Origin: Aliivibrio sp. 1S175
GTDB taxonomy: Bacteria; Pseudomonadota; Gammaproteobacteria; Enterobacterales; Vibrionaceae
NCBI RefSeq assembly: GCF_001690985.1
Contig: NZ_MAJS01000012.1
Span: forward strand, 29,746 to 93,745
DNA: 64,000 bases
Reading direction: 5' to 3'
Below the pieces are notes generated by a model. The model made no database searches. It was given only the letters and a program-made list of their open reading frames with translations, and was not told the origin of the DNA. The position numbers and the translations under genes are program-made. The stretch's first letter is position 1; each line of letters opens with the position of its first letter. Positions 43,855 through 54,146 of the stretch are shown here, one piece after another.

Positions 43855-45519
43855 ATGTATAAGAATAAAATTACACAAGCGATCTTGCTTGGTGGCCTGT
43901 CACTAACACTTGTTGGCTGTGGAGAAAAACCCGCAGAGCAACCAGTAAAAGAAACGAAACCTGCTGAAAAAGCAGTATCAACTGATTCTGTTTATGCCGA
44001 CGTTCAAGAACTGACTCGTGGTAATGGAACAGAAGTTGCCACTCTTGATCCTCATAAATCTCAAGGTGTACCTGAGTCTCACGTTATTCGTGATTTACTT
44101 GAAGGTCTTGTTAATCAAGATGCGGCAGGTAATACCATTCCTGGCGTTGCTGAGAGCTGGGAAACTACCGATAACAAAAAATTCACTTTCCATTTACGTA
44201 AAGACGCTAAATGGTCAAACGGTGATCCTGTCACTGCCGATGATTTCGTTTACAGCTTCCAACGCGCCGTTGATCCAGCAACCGCTTCTCCATACTCTTG
44301 GTATATGGAATATACTAAGATGGCGAATGCAAAAGACATCGTTGCAGGTAAGAAAGACAAAAGTGAGTTAGGTGTTAAAGCGATTGATGCAAATACGCTA
44401 GAAGTTCAGCTTGATACTGCCGTTCCTTATTTTGTGATGATGATGGGGCATACAACAATGATGCCTGTTCATAAAGCAACAATCGAAGAATTTGGTGACC
44501 AGTGGACTAAACCGGGTAATTTCGTAGGTAACGGCGCATTTGTTGTAAATAAATGGGTTGTGAATGAACGTTTAGAATTAACTCGTAACGAGCAATATTG
44601 GGATAATGCAGATACAAAACTGACTAAAGTGACGTTCTTGCCTATTGAAAATCAGGTTTCAGAAATGAACCGTTTTCTTTCGGGTGAACTCGACTTTACT
44701 AATGAATTACCAGTTGAACATTTCAAGCGTTTGAAAAAAGCAGAACCAGATTCTGTTTCAGTTGTTGGTAGCCTGTGTACTTATTACTATTCATTCAATA
44801 CGAAAAAGGCACCATTTGATGATGTTCGTGTTCGTAAGGCAATCTCTTACGCTATTGACCGTCCAATTATTTCTGATGTCATTTTAGGTCAAGGTCAAAA
44901 ACCAGCGTATTTCTTAACACCAGAAATTACAGCGGGCTTTAACCCTGAGCTTCCAGCTTACGGCAAAATGACTCAAGATGAACGTAATGCTGAAGCAAAA
45001 CGTCTATTAGCTGAAGCTGGATTTGGTCCAGAAAATCCACTTAAATTTACTCTTCTATACAATACGTCAGAAAACCATAAGAAAATTGCAGTCGCTGCCG
45101 GTTCTATGTGGAAGAAGACTCTTGGCTTAGAAGTTGTTTTAGAAAACCAAGAATGGAAAACCTATCTAGATTCAAAAGACCAAGGTCAATTTGAAGTAGC
45201 GCGTGCTGGCTGGTGTGGTGATTACAATGAAGCATCTGCCTTCTTAACATTAATGGTTAGTAAGAATACAACTGGCGGTCAACATTACGGAAGTGCTGAG
45301 TATGATGCGTTAATTGAAAAAGCATTAGCTTCAACGTCTGAAGAAGAACGTACTGCAATTTATCTAGAAGCTGAAAAATTACTAGCGAAAGATATGCCAA
45401 TTGCACCTATCTATCAGTACGTAAAATCTCGTCTATTATCTCCACAAGTAGGTGGCTTCCCTGTTGAAAATGCGGAAGAAAAAATCTACTCGAAAGACCT
45501 ATACATAAAAGCTAAATAA
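43855..45519 (+). CDS. oppA: Oligopeptide-binding lipoprotein OppA
   Basis: Solute-binding protein (554 aa) of the oligopeptide ABC importer. The mature region follows E. coli OppA closely: LDPHKSQGVPESHVIRDLLEG, GVAESWE, FHLRKDAKWSNGDPVTADDF, LCTYYYSFNTKKAPFDDVRVR and ARAGWCGDYNEASAFL, all in family order. Unlike the soluble E. coli protein, the signal peptide ends in a lipobox, LVGCGEKP, with Cys near residue 22, so the protein should be lipid-anchored. Residue +2 is Gly, not Asp. It heads oppABCDF. A GAAA-loop hairpin after the gene probably stabilises its mRNA. Confidence 0.93.
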   Translation: MYKNKITQAILLGGLSLTLVGCGEKPAEQPVKETKPAEKAVSTDSVYADVQELTRGNGTEVATLDPHKSQGVPESHVIRDLLEGLVNQDAAGNTIPGVAESWETTDNKKFTFHLRKDAKWSNGDPVTADDFVYSFQRAVDPATASPYSWYMEYTKMANAKDIVAGKKDKSELGVKAIDANTLEVQLDTAVPYFVMMMGHTTMMPVHKATIEEFGDQWTKPGNFVGNGAFVVNKWVVNERLELTRNEQYWDNADTKLTKVTFLPIENQVSEMNRFLSGELDFTNELPVEHFKRLKKAEPDSVSVVGSLCTYYYSFNTKKAPFDDVRVRKAISYAIDRPIISDVILGQGQKPAYFLTPEITAGFNPELPAYGKMTQDERNAEAKRLLAEAGFGPENPLKFTLLYNTSENHKKIAVAAGSMWKKTLGLEVVLENQEWKTYLDSKDQGQFEVARAGWCGDYNEASAFLTLMVSKNTTGGQHYGSAEYDALIEKALASTSEEERTAIYLEAEKLLAKDMPIAPIYQYVKSRLLSPQVGGFPVENAEEKIYSKDLYIKAK

Positions 45520-45546
45520 ATTTAGCGAATAAAAACTATAAGTATA

Positions 45547-45578
45547 AGCCACTGCATACAGAAATGTATGTAGCGGCT
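45547..45578 (+). other. Intercistronic hairpin between oppA and oppB
   Basis: Fourteen-base arms (45547-45560 and 45565-45578) with one mismatch and a GAAA tetraloop. No T tract follows. Such hairpins commonly protect binding-protein mRNA from 3' exonucleases. Confidence 0.7.
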
Positions 45579-45627
45579 AGATCCATCTTTTAATTATTTT
45601 TTGTCACAGACACTGGAAGTATGAATT

Positions 45628-46548
45628 ATGTTTCAATTCATTATCAAACGGATACTTGAAGCCATTCCAACAATGTTGGTGCTGATCACTATCTCATTCT
45701 TTTTGATGAGATTTGCTCCGGGTAATCCATTTTCTACAGAACGCCCGCTTCCTCCAGAAGTAATGGCGAACATCAATGCTAAATATGGTTTAGACAAACC
45801 TGTTTTTGAGCAATATACGACTTACCTTGGAAATATTATTCAAGGCGATTTTGGTCCATCATTTAAATATCAAGATTACACCGTAAACGAACTGGTTGAG
45901 GCAGCGTTACCTGTATCAGCAAAAATAGGTTTTTTTGCTTTTATTTTTACGGTTGTACTTGGGGTATCTATCGGTACATTAGCCGCATTGAGGCAAAATA
46001 CCTGGTTAGATTACAGTATTATGTCCACCGCAATGATAGGCGTAGTGATGCCCTCCTTTGTGTTAGCCCCCGCATTAATTTATTTATTCTCTATTGAACT
46101 TGGTTGGTTTCCTGCTGGTGGGTGGCATGATGGCTCGTTTAAATACATGCTATTGCCTATTCTCGGTATGTCATTCTTATATATAGCGACATTTGCTCGT
46201 ATTACTCGCGGCAGTATGATTGAAACATTGAACAGTAACTTTATCCGCACCGCTCGTGCGAAAGGATTAAGCTACCGTTACATTGTGTTAAAGCACGCAC
46301 TTAAGCCTGCATTACTTCCGGTTGTTTCTTATATGGGACCTGCATTTGTCGGCATTATTACAGGCTCGGTAGTTATTGAAACCATTTTTGGTTTACCGGG
46401 TATTGGTAAATTGTTTGTGAATGCTGCGTTTAACCGTGATTATTCACTAGTAATGGGGATCACCATTTTGATTGGTTTCCTATTCATTCTTTTCAACGCT
46501 ATCGTTGATGTATTGCTAGCAATAATTGACCCGAAAATTCGTTATTAA
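45628..46548 (+). CDS. oppB: Oligopeptide ABC transporter permease OppB
   Basis: Inner-membrane permease of 306 aa with six membrane helices. The N-terminal ILEAIPTMLVLITISFFLMRFAPGNPF region, and FIRTARAKGLSYRYIVLKHAL, the EAA loop that contacts the ATPases, are typical of OppB/DppB. It is second in oppABCDF, after a 108-nt gap. Confidence 0.95.
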   Translation: MFQFIIKRILEAIPTMLVLITISFFLMRFAPGNPFSTERPLPPEVMANINAKYGLDKPVFEQYTTYLGNIIQGDFGPSFKYQDYTVNELVEAALPVSAKIGFFAFIFTVVLGVSIGTLAALRQNTWLDYSIMSTAMIGVVMPSFVLAPALIYLFSIELGWFPAGGWHDGSFKYMLLPILGMSFLYIATFARITRGSMIETLNSNFIRTARAKGLSYRYIVLKHALKPALLPVVSYMGPAFVGIITGSVVIETIFGLPGIGKLFVNAAFNRDYSLVMGITILIGFLFILFNAIVDVLLAIIDPKIRY

Positions 46549-46563
46549 TAGGGGAACGGACGC

Positions 46564-47466
46564 ATGTTAACGAAAAAAGCAAATTTAGAAGCGATCGAGA
46601 GTTTCTCTGAAAATCTAGAAATAGAAGGTCGTAGTTTATGGCAGGATGCCCGTTTACGCTTTATGAGAAATAAAGCCGCGATGATCAGCCTATGTGTATT
46701 AATTATTATGACACTTTCTGTTGTCTTTTTACCGATGTTTAGTCAATTCGCTTATGATGATACTGATTGGTATGCATTGCACGAAGCACCAAGCCTTACG
46801 CACCTTTTTGGTACTGATAGTTTAGGTCGAGACCTTTTTGTACGAACCTTGGTTGGTGGTCGAATCTCCTTGATGGTGGGTATTTTAGGTGCATTGGTAG
46901 CGGTGGTTATCGGTACGCTTTATGGCGCAACCTCTGGTTTTGTCGGTGGTAAAGTCGATCGAGTAATGATGCGTTTTATTGAGATCCTATACGCAGTTCC
47001 ATTCATGTTCTTAGTTATCGTACTAGTGACGTTTTTTGGTCGAAATATTATCCTGATCTTTGTTGCGATCGGTGCCATTGCTTGGCTTGATATGGCACGT
47101 ATAGTTCGTGGACAAACATTGAGTTTACGAAGTAAAGAATTCATTGAAGCGGCACATGTTTGTGGTGTGAGTAAGTGGGGTATTATTACTCGTCATATCG
47201 TGCCTAATGTATTAGGGATTGTTGCGGTATATTCAACGTTACTTATCCCAAGTATGATCTTAACTGAATCATTCCTATCTTTCCTTGGCTTAGGGGTTCA
47301 AGAGCCAATGACGAGCTGGGGAGCGTTGCTCCAAGAAGGCTCTCAAACCATGGAAGTGGCTATTTGGCAGCTTATTTTCCCTGCGTTTTTTATGGTTGTT
47401 ACCTTGTTCTGTTTTAACTATGTAGGTGATGGTTTACGTGATGCGCTGGATCCAAAAGACAGATAA
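46564..47466 (+). CDS. oppC: Oligopeptide ABC transporter permease OppC
   Basis: Second permease of 300 aa. It shows the OppC-type N-terminal cytoplasmic tail (GRSLWQDARLRFMRNKAAM) before the first helix and the HLFGTDSLGRDLFVRTLVGGR segment. The ATPase-docking loop is FIEAAHVCGVSKWGIITRHI. It starts 15 nt after oppB. Confidence 0.95.
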   Translation: MLTKKANLEAIESFSENLEIEGRSLWQDARLRFMRNKAAMISLCVLIIMTLSVVFLPMFSQFAYDDTDWYALHEAPSLTHLFGTDSLGRDLFVRTLVGGRISLMVGILGALVAVVIGTLYGATSGFVGGKVDRVMMRFIEILYAVPFMFLVIVLVTFFGRNIILIFVAIGAIAWLDMARIVRGQTLSLRSKEFIEAAHVCGVSKWGIITRHIVPNVLGIVAVYSTLLIPSMILTESFLSFLGLGVQEPMTSWGALLQEGSQTMEVAIWQLIFPAFFMVVTLFCFNYVGDGLRDALDPKDR

Positions 47467-47516
47467 TCCTCTGTATGGACAGCTAATTATTTAACGGATT
47501 TAAGCAGGAAAGAATT

Positions 47517-48482
47517 ATGAGTTTATTAGATGTAAAAGATCTGCGTGTCGAGTTTACAACTCAAGATGGCAACGTCACTGCAGTAAATGATTTAAATTTC
47601 TCACTCGAGCAAGGTGAGACATTAGGCATTGTTGGCGAATCTGGTTCGGGTAAATCTCAAACTGTTTTCGCATTAATGGGCCTATTAGCAAAAAACGGCA
47701 TTATTACCGGCAGTGCTAAATTTGAAGGTAAAGAAGTTTTAAATTTACCAGAACACGAATTGAATAAAATTCGTGCAGAACAAATGGCAATGATTTTCCA
47801 AGACCCGATGACATCATTAAATCCTTACATGAAAGTCAGTGCTCAGCTAATGGAAGTATTAATGCTTCATAAAGGCATGGGTAAAGCTGAGGCATTTGAA
47901 GAATCTGTTCGAATGTTAGAAGCGGTTAAAATTCCTGAAGCTCGTAAGCGTATTACCATGTACCCACATGAGTTCTCTGGAGGTATGCGTCAACGAGTAA
48001 TGATTGCAATGGCATTATTATGCCGACCAAAATTATTGATTGCAGATGAGCCAACAACGGCATTGGATGTAACGATTCAAGCGCAAATCATGCAGTTGTT
48101 GAATGAGCTGAAAAGTGAATTTAATACGGCAATTATCATGATTACTCATGACTTAGGTGTTGTTGCTGGTTCTTGTGACAAAGTATTAGTGATGTATGCT
48201 GGGCGTACGATGGAGTACGGTACCGTTAATGAAATATTTTATGAACCAAGTCATCCATATGCCGAAGGTTTACTCAAAGCGATCCCTCGTTTAGATCAAG
48301 TTGGCGATATACTACCAACGATTCCTGGTAATCCACCTAACTTACTGCGCTTACCTACTGGCTGCCCTTATCAAGAGCGTTGCCATCGTGTAATGGACCG
48401 TTGTAAGCAAGAAGCACCGATACTTCAGCCATTTGGTGATGGTCGTTTACGTGCTTGTTTTTCTGATCAGGGAGCGTGGTAA
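47517..48482 (+). CDS. oppD: Oligopeptide ABC transporter ATPase OppD
   Basis: ATP-binding subunit of 321 aa. Walker A is GESGSGKS, the signature is FSGGMRQRVMIAMAL, and Walker B is LLIADEPTTALD. The C-terminal oligopeptide-transporter extension has the Cys cluster CPYQERCHRVMDRC. It partners OppF; the stop codon overlaps the oppF start. Confidence 0.96.
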   Translation: MSLLDVKDLRVEFTTQDGNVTAVNDLNFSLEQGETLGIVGESGSGKSQTVFALMGLLAKNGIITGSAKFEGKEVLNLPEHELNKIRAEQMAMIFQDPMTSLNPYMKVSAQLMEVLMLHKGMGKAEAFEESVRMLEAVKIPEARKRITMYPHEFSGGMRQRVMIAMALLCRPKLLIADEPTTALDVTIQAQIMQLLNELKSEFNTAIIMITHDLGVVAGSCDKVLVMYAGRTMEYGTVNEIFYEPSHPYAEGLLKAIPRLDQVGDILPTIPGNPPNLLRLPTGCPYQERCHRVMDRCKQEAPILQPFGDGRLRACFSDQGAW

Positions 48483-49477
48483 TGTCAGCAGATAAAAAAC
48501 TTCTTTTGGAAGTAAAAAACTTAAAAGTCCACTTCAGTATCGCGTCTAAATCAGTGTGGCCATGGGCGAAACCAGCTAACTTAAAAGCAGTTGATGGGGT
48601 TAATGTTCGTTTATACGAAGGTGAAACTCTAGGTGTTGTTGGTGAGTCTGGTTGCGGTAAATCTACTTTTGCTCGAGCGATTATCGGGTTAGTTGAAGCA
48701 ACTGAGGGTGAAGTTCTTTGGCTTGGTCAAGATTTGACAAAGTTGGATGATGAGCCTTTACGCCAAAAACGAAAAGAGATTCAAATGATCTTCCAAGATC
48801 CACTGGCGTCTTTGAATCCTAGAATGACCGTCGGCGATATCATTGCTGAACCTCTGCAAACGTTTTATCCTAAACTGACAAAAGAGGAAGTGAAGGATCA
48901 AGTAAAAGAGATGATGATGAAAGTTGGCTTGTTACCAAATGTCATTAACCGTTATCCACATGAATTTTCAGGTGGTCAGTGTCAACGTATCGGTATCGCA
49001 CGAGCTTTAATTTTGAAACCTAAAATGATTATTTGTGATGAGCCGGTGTCTGCACTGGATGTATCGATTCAAGCTCAAGTAGTAAACCTTTTAAAAGAAT
49101 TGCAGAAAGAATTTGGTTTAAGTTTGGTTTTCATTGCACACGATTTATCCGTTGTAAAACATATTTCTGATCGCGTACTTGTTATGTATTTAGGTAACGA
49201 AGTTGAGTTAGGTGAATCTGATGCCTTATTTAGCGATCCTAAGCACCCGTATACAAAAGCATTAATGTCAGCGGTACCAATCCCAGATCCAAAGCTTGAG
49301 AGAGCAAAAGTGATTGATATGCTTGAAGGAGATCTACCTTCTCCAATCAGTCCTCCTTCTGGCTGTGTATTCCGTACTCGTTGCCCGCAAGCTACGGATA
49401 TATGTGCACAGAATAAACCAGAACTAAAAGGGACTGATGAACATGCAGTTTCTTGCTTGGCAGTAGCAAACTTTTAA
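48482..49477 (+). CDS. oppF: Oligopeptide ABC transporter ATPase OppF
   Basis: Second ATP-binding subunit of 331 aa. Walker A is GESGCGKST, the signature is FSGGQCQRIGIARAL, and Walker B is MIICDEPVSALD. The C-terminal extension has the Cys motif CVFRTRCPQATDIC. I start at the ATG in TAATG (48482), which overlaps the oppD stop and sits 7 nt after GGAG; an in-frame GTG at 48476 is less well placed. A strong terminator follows. Confidence 0.96.
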   Translation: MSADKKLLLEVKNLKVHFSIASKSVWPWAKPANLKAVDGVNVRLYEGETLGVVGESGCGKSTFARAIIGLVEATEGEVLWLGQDLTKLDDEPLRQKRKEIQMIFQDPLASLNPRMTVGDIIAEPLQTFYPKLTKEEVKDQVKEMMMKVGLLPNVINRYPHEFSGGQCQRIGIARALILKPKMIICDEPVSALDVSIQAQVVNLLKELQKEFGLSLVFIAHDLSVVKHISDRVLVMYLGNEVELGESDALFSDPKHPYTKALMSAVPIPDPKLERAKVIDMLEGDLPSPISPPSGCVFRTRCPQATDICAQNKPELKGTDEHAVSCLAVANF

Positions 49478-49552
49478 ATTTTAATTGCAGTATGGTTGTT
49501 TCAACTTATCCATACTGAATGATTAAGATCATATTCAGCCTGTGACAGGCTT

Positions 49553-49585
49553 AAGCGCGATAGTTTTTTATATCGCGCTTTTTTT
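49553..49585 (+). terminator. Terminator of oppABCDF
   Basis: AAGCGCGATA (49553-49562) and TATCGCGCTT (49571-49580), then seven Ts. Confidence 0.9.
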
Positions 49586-49766
49586 GTACCTATTAAATGA
49601 AATGTTTAAATTTAGTTAAATGTTTTTTACAAGTTGTCGATACATAACTATAAGATTTTATCTAGTGTTTTACTATCAGCCAACATAAGTGCCTGAGTAA
49701 CAACTTATCGGGATTAACCTCACTAGAAAATAAATAGGTCATGAAGTCATATCAGAAGGATATTAT

Positions 49767-51902
49767 ATGCAGTCACTTTCACTTCAATGGAAGATAACCA
49801 TAGCCGCAGCTATTGGACTTATCACCCTTGCTACGTCACTTATTGGATTTTCAATTTATTCATCAATTGAAAATCAAAAAATTGTTCAGAAACAAACATC
49901 AGATTCTGTGATCTATCAAACTCAAACATTGTTAATGGCAGAAGCAAAAAATCAATCCAAACAAATTCAAACGTATTTAGATGAAGCTATTTATCGAGCT
50001 GAGATGCTTGCAGAGAGTGCTCAGTTCTTTCAAAAAAGTGCAGAAGATACTTTTATGGACAGTAGTGATTTACGTGAGTCCTTAAGTGAGATGATGAAAC
50101 GGCCAGTTGAGCAATATTCAAATATCTATGGTACTTACATTACCTATTTACCTGATATGTTAGATGGAGAAGATTTTAATTATCATGATGCAGGGTATGC
50201 GAGTTCAAATAAAGTAGGGCGCTTTGCTCCTTATTGGTTTAAATCGGTCAATGACGTTGCTCAAATGCGTATCTTTACAGAGAAAGAGTTAGGTAATACA
50301 ACCGTAAAATCTAACGGCGATGCCACTAATTATTGGTTTACCTGTAGTTTAAAAGAAAGCCGATTATGTATTATGGACCCTTATTATTATGAAAGTGATG
50401 GAATAACAAGGTTGATTAGCTCTATTACGGCACCATTAATCAAAGGAGATGAAACTATTGGAATGGTCGGTATTGATCTTGATATTGCTCGAATATCGGG
50501 ATTAATAACTCAAGCGGATAAAGCCATATTCAATGGGAAAGGGGCTATCTATGTTGTTAATAGTAAAGGACAACTGATTTTATCCGACCAGAAAGAGGCC
50601 TCTTTTGGGCAGAGTTTAGATACACATGACGGCACACTATCCTCTGTGCCTGCTTGGATATCACAAGGAACCGAACAATTAATATGGTCAGCTAATCAAG
50701 AGAAGTTATTTGTCTTTGTACCAATTAATTTAAAATCTCAATATTGGGGAGTCATTATTGAAGTAAATAGAGGTACCGTTTTTTCTGATGCTGAAAAATT
50801 AGATCAGCTACTTATAGAGCAAGGGAACGAATTCTTATTTATGCAGGCCGGTGCAGGTCTAGGGTTGACCTTGTTGGTTCTGATTGCTTTATGGTTTGCA
50901 ACGAAACAGATTGTGAGGCCTATTTCATTAGTTGCGGCACGCTTAAAAGATATTGCTTCTGGTGAAGGGGATTTAACCCAACGTTTGGTTATACAAAGTA
51001 ATGATGAAGTAGGACAATTGGCACATTGGTTTAATGCTTTCTTAGAAAAACTGCAATTTACAATTAAAGATGTAGCACAAAGTAGCGATGAATTATCTAA
51101 TGTGGCTGCACGCTCCAGTGCTATAGCAATTAAGTCTAAAGAAGGGAGTGATGTTCAATTTAAAGAAGTAGATATGGTTGCTACTGCTGTTGAAGAGTTA
51201 ACTCAAACAGCAAGCTTAGTGGTTGATCACTCTACTTTGGCTGCGGATGCGGCTAAACAAGCGGAATCAGCATCAAAGCAAGGAAAAGAGTTAATACTAA
51301 CGACTGAATCAGTGATCCAATCTTTAGTCGCTAATATGGAAAAAGCGGTTCCCGTAGCTCAAGAATTAGAAAGTAATAGCATTAATATTACGACGATTTT
51401 ATCGGTTATCGAAGGTATTTCAGAGCAAACAAATTTATTAGCATTGAATGCAGCCATTGAAGCAGCACGAGCAGGTGAACAAGGACGAGGGTTTGCTGTT
51501 GTGGCTGACGAAGTTCGTCAACTAGCGAGTCGTACTGGGGATTCTGTTGATGAGATCCGTACGGTTATTGATCAGTTGCAATCAGGAACTAAATCAGTAG
51601 TTTCTGCAATAACCGAAGGAAATACGATAGCTTTAGATGGAGCATCAACCATTAAATTATCAGTAGAAAGTTTGCAGCAAATCAGTGATGCGGTGGTAAC
51701 GATACAAGATATGAATATGCAGATTGTAAGGGCAGCAGAAGAGCAACAAGCGGTATCTAATGAAGTAAACCAAAGTGTCAGCAATATTAGAGATTCAAGC
51801 CAGAAGATGCTAGAGCAAGCTAATTCAGGCGAAGTAGTAGGGTTGGAGCTTTCGTCTTTATCTACTCAGCAAAAAGAGTTGATGTCACAATTTAAAGTTT
51901 AA
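49767..51902 (+). CDS. Methyl-accepting chemotaxis protein with double-Cache sensor
   Basis: Chemoreceptor of 711 aa. TM1 is near residues 10-30 and TM2 near 360-380. Between them is a periplasmic domain of about 330 residues of double-Cache type, containing [29 protein letters not shown] and [17 protein letters not shown] follows, then the signalling hairpin [18 protein letters not shown] and [12 protein letters not shown]. Double-Cache receptors often bind amino acids, which would fit a position just after the peptide importer, but the ligand is a guess. It is monocistronic, ending at a terminator. Confidence 0.94.
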   Translation: MQSLSLQWKITIAAAIGLITLATSLIGFSIYSSIENQKIVQKQTSDSVIYQTQTLLMAEAKNQSKQIQTYLDEAIYRAEMLAESAQFFQKSAEDTFMDSSDLRESLSEMMKRPVEQYSNIYGTYITYLPDMLDGEDFNYHDAGYASSNKVGRFAPYWFKSVNDVAQMRIFTEKELGNTTVKSNGDATNYWFTCSLKESRLCIMDPYYYESDGITRLISSITAPLIKGDETIGMVGIDLDIARISGLITQADKAIFNGKGAIYVVNSKGQLILSDQKEASFGQSLDTHDGTLSSVPAWISQGTEQLIWSANQEKLFVFVPINLKSQYWGVIIEVNRGTVFSDAEKLDQLLIEQGNEFLFMQAGAGLGLTLLVLIALWFATKQIVRPISLVAARLKDIASGEGDLTQRLVIQSNDEVGQLAHWFNAFLEKLQFTIKDVAQSSDELSNVAARSSAIAIKSKEGSDVQFKEVDMVATAVEELTQTASLVVDHSTLAADAAKQAESASKQGKELILTTESVIQSLVANMEKAVPVAQELESNSINITTILSVIEGISEQTNLLALNAAIEAARAGEQGRGFAVVADEVRQLASRTGDSVDEIRTVIDQLQSGTKSVVSAITEGNTIALDGASTIKLSVESLQQISDAVVTIQDMNMQIVRAAEEQQAVSNEVNQSVSNIRDSSQKMLEQANSGEVVGLELSSLSTQQKELMSQFKV

Positions 51903-51922
51903 AGTTTAAACGATGAAAATAA

Positions 51923-51957
51923 AACGCCCATGGAGTTAAATTCATGGGCGTTGTTGT
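51923..51957. terminator. Terminator between the chemoreceptor and roxA
   Basis: AACGCCCATG (51923-51932) and CATGGGCGTT (51943-51952), with a T-rich tail on the plus strand. It lies between convergent genes. Confidence 0.82.
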
Positions 51958-52011
51958 TTAATCTGTATAATTAATTACATTAGTATAAAAATCAGATTCG
52001 TGAAGTAATTG

Positions 52012-53178
52012 TTATTCTTCGTCTTCATCTGATTCTACGAACCAGTAACCTGTATTGACAAATTGCAGCAGGTTAGCTACTGAATACGGATCTTGCAGTA
52101 AGTTCTCAATATCAAACAGTGTAAATTCTGATGATTCACATAAGGCAATCACATCCTCTTTTACTGTTAGTGGGAACACATAGCTCTCACCATCAATATA
52201 AAGTGTCATGTTATCTTCACATGCTTCTTCTTCGTGATAAAAAGCGCGAACACCTGCCACTTTAATCAGAGCTTGACCGGATTGTAGATAAGCTAATAAT
52301 TCTTCTGTTGTCCACTTTTCAGTATCCGGCAGAATATTTAAATGGTGACGAGAGTTACTTAAATACTCTCCCATAAATTGCTTAAGGCTTTGTTCATCAG
52401 ACATTGCATTTAACATCATGGCTTTTAAGTCTTCAAAGCTCTGTGTTGTAATTTCAGTGCCGTGAGTTTGCGCCTGAAGATCTGGATTATGGTAATGCAC
52501 ATCATTTTTTTCATTTTCAATAATGAAATCCGCAAAGTTACTCACTAGCTCTTGTTCTTTTGGAGAGCGAAAGCCTGCTGAATAGCTCATTGATGGTTCT
52601 AGTGCGTAACCGTCATGTGGAAAGCCTGGTGGGATATAAAGAATATCACCAGGTTCTAAAATTTGATCAATAATAGGGTCAAATCCTGTGATTTGCTTTA
52701 GTGCACCATGACGATGCTCTTCTTCGTACTCCCCAATATCACCAACACGCCAGTGACGCTTACCTTGACCTTGAATGATAAATACATCGTATTGATCAAT
52801 GTGAGGACCGACACCACCATCCGGTACAGAATAGCTGATCATAATGTCATCAAATAACCAATTTGGCATTTGTTTAAACGGTTTAAACAGTTCTGCCGCC
52901 CCTTCATGCCAGTGGTTAGCCGCCTGGACGATAATAGACCAGTTGGTTTCACCAAGCGTATCAAATAATTCTTCGGTTAATGGACCGTGTTCTGCTTTCC
53001 ATTCGTTATTTAAGTTAGAAACAAAGCGTGAATCAACGTCGCTTTCTAATGTTAAACCAGCTAATTCTTCAGGGGTTACAGGGTCTTGGAAGTTTTCAAA
53101 ACCACCTTTAATAATGACGGGTTTTTTCTGCCAATATTCAGCAAGGAATTCTTTTAATGAAAAGCTTAATTGATACAT
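52012..53178 (-). CDS. roxA: Ribosomal protein uL16 3-hydroxylase RoxA (YcfD)
   Basis: JmjC/cupin-4-type 2-oxoglutarate, Fe(II)-dependent oxygenase (388 aa) that hydroxylates an arginine of ribosomal protein uL16. The E. coli YcfD pattern is followed throughout: KPVIIKGGFENF, LGETNWSIIVQAANHW, ISYSVPDGGVGPHIDQYDVF (with the HxD iron ligands), LEPGDILYIPPGFPHDGYAL (third iron His) and a C-terminal winged-helix dimer region ending GYWF. I start at the ATG at 53178, 8 nt after GGA, where the sequence aligns with YcfD; the frame is open 12 codons upstream, across the pflA terminator. Confidence 0.93.
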   Translation of the reverse strand: MYQLSFSLKEFLAEYWQKKPVIIKGGFENFQDPVTPEELAGLTLESDVDSRFVSNLNNEWKAEHGPLTEELFDTLGETNWSIIVQAANHWHEGAAELFKPFKQMPNWLFDDIMISYSVPDGGVGPHIDQYDVFIIQGQGKRHWRVGDIGEYEEEHRHGALKQITGFDPIIDQILEPGDILYIPPGFPHDGYALEPSMSYSAGFRSPKEQELVSNFADFIIENEKNDVHYHNPDLQAQTHGTEITTQSFEDLKAMMLNAMSDEQSLKQFMGEYLSNSRHHLNILPDTEKWTTEELLAYLQSGQALIKVAGVRAFYHEEEACEDNMTLYIDGESYVFPLTVKEDVIALCESSEFTLFDIENLLQDPYSVANLLQFVNTGYWFVESDEDEE

Positions 53179-53187
53179 GATTATTTC

Positions 53188-53216
53188 CAATAAAAATGCC
53201 CGATACTCGGGCATTT
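53188..53216 (-). terminator. Terminator of pflA
   Basis: AAATGCCCGA (53194-53203) and TCGGGCATTT (53207-53216) with a 3-base loop, followed on the minus strand by TTATT. It lies 28 bp after the pflA stop and just upstream of the roxA start, so roxA is probably transcribed separately or by read-through. Confidence 0.82.
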
Positions 53217-53244
53217 AGAATAAATTTAGGATGAAGTAAAAGAT

Positions 53245-53982
53245 TTAGTATTTAACGTTACTGTTATATTGACTTAAGATTTCTACCATTTTTTCCATTG
53301 TTTCTTTAGACGGTGGATTCACGCCTTCGAGAGGGTAATCGTACCCCATCGCTTCCCATTTATGTGCACCTAATTGATGGTATGGAAGCAATTCAATTTT
53401 CTCAATGTTATCCATATCTTTAATGAACTCACCAAGTAGGTGTGCAGATTCTTCATCATCAGTATAGCCAGGAACAATAACGTAACGGATCCATGTTTTT
53501 TGACCGATTTTGTGTAAATAGCGAGCGAAATCGAGAACGCGAGCATTAGATACACCAATGAATTCTTTATGAACATCATCTTTCATTTGCTTTAGATCAA
53601 GCATAACAAGATCTGAAGCTTCTAATACTTCATCGATAACATCAGTATGTTTGCGAATATAGCCATTCGTGTCTAAACAGGTATGCATACCTTCTGCTTG
53701 TGCAGCACGGAAAAAATCACGAACAAACTCAGGTTGAAGCATGGCTTCACCACCAGAACACGTGATGCCGCCGCCAGATGCTTTCATAAAATGACGATAG
53801 CTTTTGGCTTCTTCAATTAATTCTGTAACAGTAACTTCTTTACCTTCGTGTGTATCCCAAGTATCGCGGTTATGGCAATACATACAACGCATTAAGCAGC
53901 CTTGTAAAAAGATGATAAAGCGAATACCAGGACCATCAACGGTACCACAAGATTCAAAAGAGTGAATACGACCTACAGACAT
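53245..53982 (-). CDS. pflA: Pyruvate formate-lyase activating enzyme
   Basis: Radical-SAM enzyme (245 aa) that generates the glycyl radical on PflB. The [4Fe-4S] cluster motif CX3CX2C is CLMRCMYC near residues 29-36, with the SAM-binding [17 protein letters not shown] following. It lies 164 bp downstream of pflB on the same strand, beyond the pflB terminator, which matches the usual pflB-pflA order. Confidence 0.96.
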   Translation of the reverse strand: MSVGRIHSFESCGTVDGPGIRFIIFLQGCLMRCMYCHNRDTWDTHEGKEVTVTELIEEAKSYRHFMKASGGGITCSGGEAMLQPEFVRDFFRAAQAEGMHTCLDTNGYIRKHTDVIDEVLEASDLVMLDLKQMKDDVHKEFIGVSNARVLDFARYLHKIGQKTWIRYVIVPGYTDDEESAHLLGEFIKDMDNIEKIELLPYHQLGAHKWEAMGYDYPLEGVNPPSKETMEKMVEILSQYNSNVKY

Positions 53983-54091
53983 GACGACATTTCTCCGAGC
54001 TATAATTATGTGGCCATTTTATTACACTTTGAGGTAATTAAGTAGGGTAAACCTTAGAGAAATGAGGGGGAATTAAGAGGAAATTAGAAAT

Positions 54092-54122
54092 AAAAAAAAG
54101 CCCCACCAAAATGGCAGGGCTT
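54092..54122 (-). terminator. Terminator of pflB
   Basis: On the minus strand AAGCCCTGCCA and TGGTGGGGCTT form an imperfect stem followed by eight Ts, about 25 bp after the pflB stop. Confidence 0.85.
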
Positions 54123-54146
54123 AATACTACTTAATTAACGCTGAAA

